Assembly: GCA_030715195.1 (NCBI GenBank) | Contig: JAUYVI010000005.1 | Span: forward strand, 248,001-312,000 | DNA length: 64,000 nucleotides | Source of the DNA: Dongia sedimenti | Lineage (GTDB): Bacteria > Pseudomonadota > Alphaproteobacteria > Dongiales > Dongiaceae | Reading direction: 5' to 3' | Part shown: positions 59,788 to 64,000 of the stretch, in pieces | How positions within the stretch are numbered: the stretch's first letter is position 1 | Layout: every line of letters begins with the position of its first letter | Notes under the pieces: model-generated | What the model saw: only the letters and a program-made list of their open reading frames with translations | Told to the model about the DNA's origin: nothing | Database searches by the model: none | Translations under genes and position numbers: made by a program

Positions 59788-62232
59788 ATGAACGGGAGCG
59801 CACCGCGCGTTACCGCCGTGCTCGGGCCCACCAATACGGGCAAAACCCATCTCGCCATGGAGCGGATGCTCGGTCATGCCACCGGCATGATCGGTTTCCC
59901 CCTGCGCCTGCTCGCCCGCGAGAACTACGAGCGGGTGGTGAAGGCGAAGGGCAAGGATGCCGTCGCCCTGGTGACGGGCGAAGAGAAGATTCTGCCGCGC
60001 GCGGCGCGCTATTTCATGTGCACCGTCGAATCGATGCCGCTCGACAAGCAGGTGGCCTTCGTCGGCGTGGACGAGATCCAGCTCGCCGCCGATCGCGAGC
60101 GCGGCCATATCTTCACCGACCGCCTGCTGCATGCCCGCGGCTCTTCGGAAACCATGTTCATGGGCGCCGAGACTGCCGCGCGCTGGGTCCGCGCCCTGGT
60201 GCCGGGCACGGAATTCATCCAGCGCCCGCGCTTCTCGTCGCTGAGCTATGTCGGGCCGCGGAAGCTGACGCGCCTGCCGCCGCGCTCGGCGACGGTGGCC
60301 TTCTCGGCGGCGGATGTCTATGCGATCGCCGAGCTCATCCGGCGGCAGCGCGGCGGCGCCGCCATCGTCATGGGCGCGCTCAGCCCGCGGACGCGCAATG
60401 CCCAGGTCGAGCTCTATGAATCCGGCGAGGTCGATTACCTGGTCGCGACCGATGCGATCGGCATGGGTCTCAACATGGACGTACAGCACGTCGCCTTCGC
60501 GAGCTTGCGCAAGTTCGACGGCATCACGCCGCGGCCGCTGACCAAAGCCGAGATTGCGCAGATCGCCGGCCGCGCCGGTCGCCATATGTCGGACGGCACG
60601 TTCGGCACCACGGCCGAAGTCGGCCCGATGGATCCGGAAACCGTCGAAGCGGTGGAGAACCACCGTTTCGATCCGCTGCGGCACCTGATGTGGCGCAACT
60701 CGCGGCTGGACTTCCGCAGCGTCGTCACCCTGCAGCGCAGCCTGCAGGAACGGCCGCCGGTGCAGGGCCTGATCCGCCAGGGCAGCGCCGAGGACCACCA
60801 GGCGCTGGAACTGCTCGGCAAGGACCCCGAACTGGCGCAACTCGCCGTCGGGCGCGAGCGGGTCGAGCTGCTCTGGGAGGTCTGCCAAGTCCCCGACTTC
60901 CGCAAGCTGATGGCCGATGCGCATATCCGCCTGCTGGGCCAGCTCTACCGGCATCTCACCAAGACCGGCAAGCTGCCGGACCAATGGGTGGCCGACCAGG
61001 TCGCGCGCCTCGACCGGGTCGATGGCGACATCGATCAGCTGACCGGCCGCATCGCCCATATCCGGACCTGGAGCTATGTCGCCCATCGCGCCGACTGGGT
61101 CGCCGACCCAGCGCATTGGCAGGGCCGTACCCAGGCGATCGAGGACCGGCTCTCGGAGGCCCTGCACCAGGCCCTGACCCAGCGCTTCGTCGATCGCCGC
61201 CATGCGGTGCTGCACCGGCGCCTGCGCTCCGGCGATGAGATCGAGGGCGCGGTCAATGACGATGACAGCGTCACCGTCGAGGGCCACACGGTCGGCCGCC
61301 TGATCGGCCTCCGCTTTCAGCGCGCCGACGACGCCAAGCCCGACGAGGTGCGCGCCCTGTTGGCGGCGGCGCGGCGCATTCTCGATCCGGTGATCGCGGC
61401 GCGGGTCGCCAATCTGGTCGCGGAAACCGATCGCGATCTCCGGCTCGATGGACGCGGCCGCATCGCCTGGCACGGCGCCGAGATCGCCATGCTGACCCAG
61501 GGCGACACGCCGCTCAAACCCGGCCTGCGCTTGCAGCACGACGATCTGCTCGAGGGCAGGCAGCGGCGCGCCGTCGAGGACCGGCTGAGAGCCTTCGTCG
61601 AATCCGAGATCCGCCGCCGGCTGCGGCCGCTGCATCTCGCGGCCAAGGCGGAGCTGTCGCCGATTCCGCGCGGCATCGTGTTCCAGCTGATCGAGCATCT
61701 GGGCGCCTTGCCGGCCGAGCGCCTGCGCGATGCCCTGAAGGGAATCGGCGAAGCGGATCGCGCGGCGCTGACCAAGCTCGGAATCCGCTTCGGCCGCGAG
61801 ACGGTCTGGATTGGCGGGCTCGGCGACAAGCGCCAGCGCAAGCTCCTCGGCCTGCTGCTCGCCGTGCATCGCGGCGGCGCGGCCGCCGATCCCGACGAAG
61901 CCGCGCTGCTCGCCGCCGGGAGGCGCCGCATTGGCGGCAAGGTGTTCGAGTTCGGCGCACTGGAACGCGTCGCGGCGCTGCTGCGCCGCCGCGCCAAGGC
62001 CGGCGCGATCAGCGCCGATGCCGAAACCGCCGCGGCTTGCCGCATCGATCTCGCCGAGCTCGAGCCGGTGATGCGCGCGCTCGGCTATCATGCGCGCCAT
62101 CCGAAACAGTCGGAAGAGGGCAGCCCTCGGAAATTCGCCAAGCCGCGCCACCGCAAGCCGCCACCCAAGGTCGAGCCCCGCGCCGGCTCGCCCTTCGCGG
62201 CGCTCGCCGACATGAAATTCAAGCGGCGATGA
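59788..62232 (+). CDS. Suv3-like superfamily 2 helicase
   Basis: ATP-dependent RNA helicase-like protein of 814 residues, related to mitochondrial Suv3/SUPV3L1. Walker A GPTNTGKTHLA is at residues 13-20; the DEIQ box is at about 95; the later motifs are ATDAIGMGLNMD and QIAGRAGRH, the classic SF2 motif VI. The C-terminal third is Arg-rich with RPLHLAAKAELSPIPRGIVFQLIE and a basic tail (KFAKPRHRKPPPKVEPR). Suv3 forms the mitochondrial degradosome with PNPase; in bacteria a role in RNA turnover is inferred. It overlaps the S4-domain gene by ATGA. Confidence 0.9.
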   Translation: MNGSAPRVTAVLGPTNTGKTHLAMERMLGHATGMIGFPLRLLARENYERVVKAKGKDAVALVTGEEKILPRAARYFMCTVESMPLDKQVAFVGVDEIQLAADRERGHIFTDRLLHARGSSETMFMGAETAARWVRALVPGTEFIQRPRFSSLSYVGPRKLTRLPPRSATVAFSAADVYAIAELIRRQRGGAAIVMGALSPRTRNAQVELYESGEVDYLVATDAIGMGLNMDVQHVAFASLRKFDGITPRPLTKAEIAQIAGRAGRHMSDGTFGTTAEVGPMDPETVEAVENHRFDPLRHLMWRNSRLDFRSVVTLQRSLQERPPVQGLIRQGSAEDHQALELLGKDPELAQLAVGRERVELLWEVCQVPDFRKLMADAHIRLLGQLYRHLTKTGKLPDQWVADQVARLDRVDGDIDQLTGRIAHIRTWSYVAHRADWVADPAHWQGRTQAIEDRLSEALHQALTQRFVDRRHAVLHRRLRSGDEIEGAVNDDDSVTVEGHTVGRLIGLRFQRADDAKPDEVRALLAAARRILDPVIAARVANLVAETDRDLRLDGRGRIAWHGAEIAMLTQGDTPLKPGLRLQHDDLLEGRQRRAVEDRLRAFVESEIRRRLRPLHLAAKAELSPIPRGIVFQLIEHLGALPAERLRDALKGIGEADRAALTKLGIRFGRETVWIGGLGDKRQRKLLGLLLAVHRGGAAADPDEAALLAAGRRRIGGKVFEFGALERVAALLRRRAKAGAISADAETAAACRIDLAELEPVMRALGYHARHPKQSEEGSPRKFAKPRHRKPPPKVEPRAGSPFAALADMKFKRR

Positions 62233-62618
62233 GCGACAGCCCGGTGACGACGCTGCGTCTGGACAAATGGCTCTGGCATGCGCGCTTCGCGCGCACGCGT
62301 TCGCTGGCGGCGAAGCTGGTGTCCGAGGCAAGTTTCCGCATCAACGGCAATCGGACCGAGAAGGCGCATCACCCGGTTCGGCCGGGTGACGTGCTGACCT
62401 TCCCGCTCGGCCCGCATATCCGCGTGATCAAGGTTCTGGCTTTGGGCGCCCGCCGCGGCCCCGCGCCGGAGGCGCGGCTGCTTTACGAGGATCTCGATCC
62501 GCCACAGCTGACGCCACGGCCGGCGAGGGAGCCTTTGCTCGCCGCCCGGGAGGAGGGCGCCGGCCGTCCGACCAAGCGCGAGCGGCGCGCCATCGACCGG
62601 CTGCATTCCGACGAATAG
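62229..62618 (+). CDS. RNA-binding S4 domain protein
   Basis: S4-type RNA-binding protein of 129 residues, similar in form to HslR/ribosome-associated heat shock protein 15. The S4 domain is LRLDKWLWHARFARTRSLAAKLVSEASFRINGNRTEKAHHPVRPGDVLTFPLG (residues about 9-62). The rest is basic and less conserved. It is translationally coupled to the Suv3-like helicase (ATGA overlap), a pairing seen in many alphaproteobacteria. A role in stalled ribosomes or RNA metabolism is inferred. Confidence 0.93.
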   Translation: MSDSPVTTLRLDKWLWHARFARTRSLAAKLVSEASFRINGNRTEKAHHPVRPGDVLTFPLGPHIRVIKVLALGARRGPAPEARLLYEDLDPPQLTPRPAREPLLAAREEGAGRPTKRERRAIDRLHSDE

Positions 62619-62751
62619 CGTGCGCTTGCCCGATATATCTGCCTTGTTGACTCGGTCGGTTGCGGGCGGGGAGGGGCTATGCTAGCTAGCCCCCCTGCCT
62701 GTCCAATCGCCGGATTCCAGCGGGAACCGGTGTAGTTTCGGAGTTGCCCAA

Positions 62752-63087
62752 ATGGCTTATGTCGTCACCGAGGCCTGCATCAAGTGCAAGTATATGGACT
62801 GTGTGGAGGTCTGCCCGGTCGACTGCTTCTATGCCGGCGAGAACATGCTGGTGATCCACCCCGACGAGTGCATCGACTGCGGGGTCTGCGAGCCGGAATG
62901 CCCGGCCGATGCCATCCTCCCGGATTCCGAGAGCGGCATGGAGAAGTGGCTGGAAATTAACCGCGAATATGCGACGAAATGGCCCAATATCACCCGCAAG
63001 GGCGATGCTCCGGCCGATGCCGATCAGTGGAAGGGCGTGCCGGACAAGTTCGAGAAGCACTTCAGCGCCAACCCCGATAAAGCCTGA
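62752..63087 (+). CDS. fdxA: ferredoxin FdxA (7Fe-8S type)
   Basis: Small electron-transfer protein of 111 residues. The cluster ligands are C9, C12, C17, C21, C25 and C40, C43, C46, C50 in [19 protein letters not shown] and [12 protein letters not shown], the arrangement of bacterial 7Fe ferredoxins with one [3Fe-4S] and one [4Fe-4S] centre. The C-terminal helix ([31 protein letters not shown]) is typical of alphaproteobacterial FdxA. Redox partners are unknown; it lies between the S4 gene and carD in a conserved order. Confidence 0.95.
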   Translation: MAYVVTEACIKCKYMDCVEVCPVDCFYAGENMLVIHPDECIDCGVCEPECPADAILPDSESGMEKWLEINREYATKWPNITRKGDAPADADQWKGVPDKFEKHFSANPDKA

Positions 63088-63185
63088 TAATTCAACGACC
63101 TGATGCGGTGCCGGCGCGCCGCCCTAGGTCTGCAGTCCGGGGTCCGGCGGGGCACTGGTGCGGCCCGCGCATAGCTGCGTTTCCT

Positions 63186-63214
63186 TGAATTCCGGCCCCC
63201 TTTCTGGTATATAT
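63186..63214 (+). promoter_or_regulatory. sigma-70 promoter for carD
   Basis: TTGAAT (63186-63191) and TATATA (63209-63214) lie 17 bases apart. Transcription from near 63221 would give a 5' untranslated leader of about 260 bases before the GTG at 63481. The 63088-63480 gap holds no gene, only this promoter and a few small hairpins. Confidence 0.65.
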
Positions 63215-63480
63215 TTCGCGTAGGTCGTTCGGGCGGTTTTCGGCGGAAATGTTAACGTATTCCGCACCGTCCAAGCCTCAAATCGGGGACAACGCAATTC
63301 GGATAGGCACTATCCGGAGCGGCGTTGCTTGTGCCCCCGCCTCGGGCCCTGCGTGGGTCTGGCCTTAACGGTCAGGCCGCTGAGTTCAGGGTGACCGGGT
63401 GAGGACGATCTTGCGTCGGCTGAAGTCAGCCGCCGCCCTGCCTGTTGATAGGCCTGATGAATCGGATTTGGGAGCGGAAC

Positions 63481-64000
63481 GTGGTCGATAAGAAGAAAAC
63501 AGTGGTGGCGGCGAAACCGGCAGCGGCCGTGAAGGCGAAGGACAAGGATTCCGGGTTCAAGAAAGGCGACTTCGTCGTCTATCCGACCCATGGCGTCGGC
63601 AAGGTCCTCGGGGTCGAGAATCAGGACATTTCCGGCCACACGCTCCAGGTCATCATCATCAGCTTCGACAAGGACCGCATGACTCTGCGCGTGCCGGTCG
63701 CCAAGGCGCGGAATTCGGGCCTGCGCAAGCTCTCCTCGCGCAAGGTGATGGAGACTGCCCTGGCGACTCTGAAGGGCCGTTCCCGCGTGAAGCGCGCAAT
63801 GTGGTCGCGCCGCGCCCAGGAATACGAAGCCAAGATCAATTCCGGCGACCCGGTGTCGATCGCGGAAGTCGTCCGCGACCTGCACCGCAATGCCGATCAG
63901 CCGGATCAGTCCTACAGCGAGCGGCAGATCTATCAGGCGGCGCTCGACCGACTGGTTCGCGAGCTCGCCGCGATCGATGGGATCGACGAGACGCAGGCCA
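63481..64000 (+). CDS. carD: CarD family transcriptional regulator (3' end outside window)
   Basis: RNA polymerase-binding regulator that stabilises open promoter complexes. The first 173 codons are present; the gene runs off the right edge. The start is GTG at 63481 with GGGAGCGG before it; an ATG at 63457 in frame is the alternative. A basic Lys/Ala-rich N-terminus precedes the RNAP-interaction domain FKKGDFVVYPTHGVGKVLGVENQDI, and the C-terminal helical part has MWSRRAQEYEAKINSGDPVSIAEVVRDLHRN. Members in alphaproteobacteria include CdnL, which supports rRNA and housekeeping transcription. Confidence 0.95.
   Translation, partial: MVDKKKTVVAAKPAAAVKAKDKDSGFKKGDFVVYPTHGVGKVLGVENQDISGHTLQVIIISFDKDRMTLRVPVAKARNSGLRKLSSRKVMETALATLKGRSRVKRAMWSRRAQEYEAKINSGDPVSIAEVVRDLHRNADQPDQSYSERQIYQAALDRLVRELAAIDGIDETQA

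Noticed and set aside
59680..62331. 883-codon minus-strand frame opposite the Suv3-like helicase
   Set aside because: High-GC codon bias keeps the antisense frame open; it lacks any family motif, and the plus strand shows all helicase motifs.
62619..62751. Promoter for fdxA from TTGACT (62648) and TATGCT (62679)
   Set aside because: The spacing is 25 bases, too long for a sigma-70 promoter.

Overview
The window is a GC-rich (roughly two-thirds G+C by eye), densely packed stretch of an alphaproteobacterial chromosome, most likely from the Rhodospirillales or a close relative. The evidence is the combination of a MucR regulator, a CarD regulator, a TIGR02186/TSUP pair, DUF2333, DUF1127, an OlsB/OlsA pair and the syntenic block tsaB-rimI-mucR-fur-olsBA-miaB-phoH-ybeY-corC-lnt-XRE-metK-trmB. 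No rRNA, tRNA, CRISPR array, transposase or phage gene was seen. The left edge cuts an aldo/keto reductase and the right edge cuts carD.

Layout. 0-4.4 kb: aldo/keto reductase, TetR regulator, homocysteine S-methyltransferase-like protein, DMT transporter and a small conserved protein, with two large inverted-repeat elements between genes. 4.4-5.0 kb: a gene-poor stretch with two copies of a dispersed small-ORF repeat. 5-12 kb: rlmN, IalB-like protein, TrmH-type methyltransferase, DMT transporter, an aldo/keto reductase-tetR operon with a striking operator, and a LysR/flavin-oxidase divergent pair. 12-23 kb: Fsr-like MFS pump, class 3 L-asparaginase with a natural His10 N-terminus, quinone oxidoreductase, PmtA-like methyltransferase, DinB, DUF1127, a GcvA-like regulator, a Sel1-repeat protein, GST, DUF924 and an OFA-type MFS transporter with its 41-residue small subunit.

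23-35 kb holds two ABC uptake systems on the minus strand. The first is a seven-gene operon: a family-5 solute-binding protein, two Opp/Dpp-type ATPases, a glycerophosphodiester phosphodiesterase, a type I phosphodiesterase and two permeases. Most of its genes overlap by a few bases, which points to uptake plus hydrolysis of a phosphodiester compound. The second is a Pot-type polyamine system (ATPase, Tat-exported binding protein, two permeases). 35-45 kb: Bax-inhibitor-1 protein, trpS, the third repeat copy, an SDR, DUF2333, TSUP/TIGR02186/USP, a class III cyclase with a DUF1330 protein, an NfuA-like Fe-S carrier and a RutE-like nitroreductase.

45-58 kb is mostly housekeeping: tRNA modification (tsaB, miaB, trmB), ribosome work (rimI, ybeY, phoH), iron and envelope (fur, olsB/olsA, lnt) and SAM supply (metK). 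58-64 kb: HAD dehalogenase, AraC regulator, a Suv3-like helicase translationally coupled to an S4 RNA-binding protein, a 7Fe ferredoxin and carD.

The least explained signal is a three-copy repeat (near 4.5, 4.9 and 37.0 kb). Two copies could encode related small proteins beginning MTN and sharing a V-x-G-L core; the third is frameshifted and has lost its start. Other candidates for follow-up are the phosphodiesterase-containing ABC operon, the His10 asparaginase with a hairpin at its start codon, and the symmetric operator in front of the aldo/keto reductase-tetR pair.
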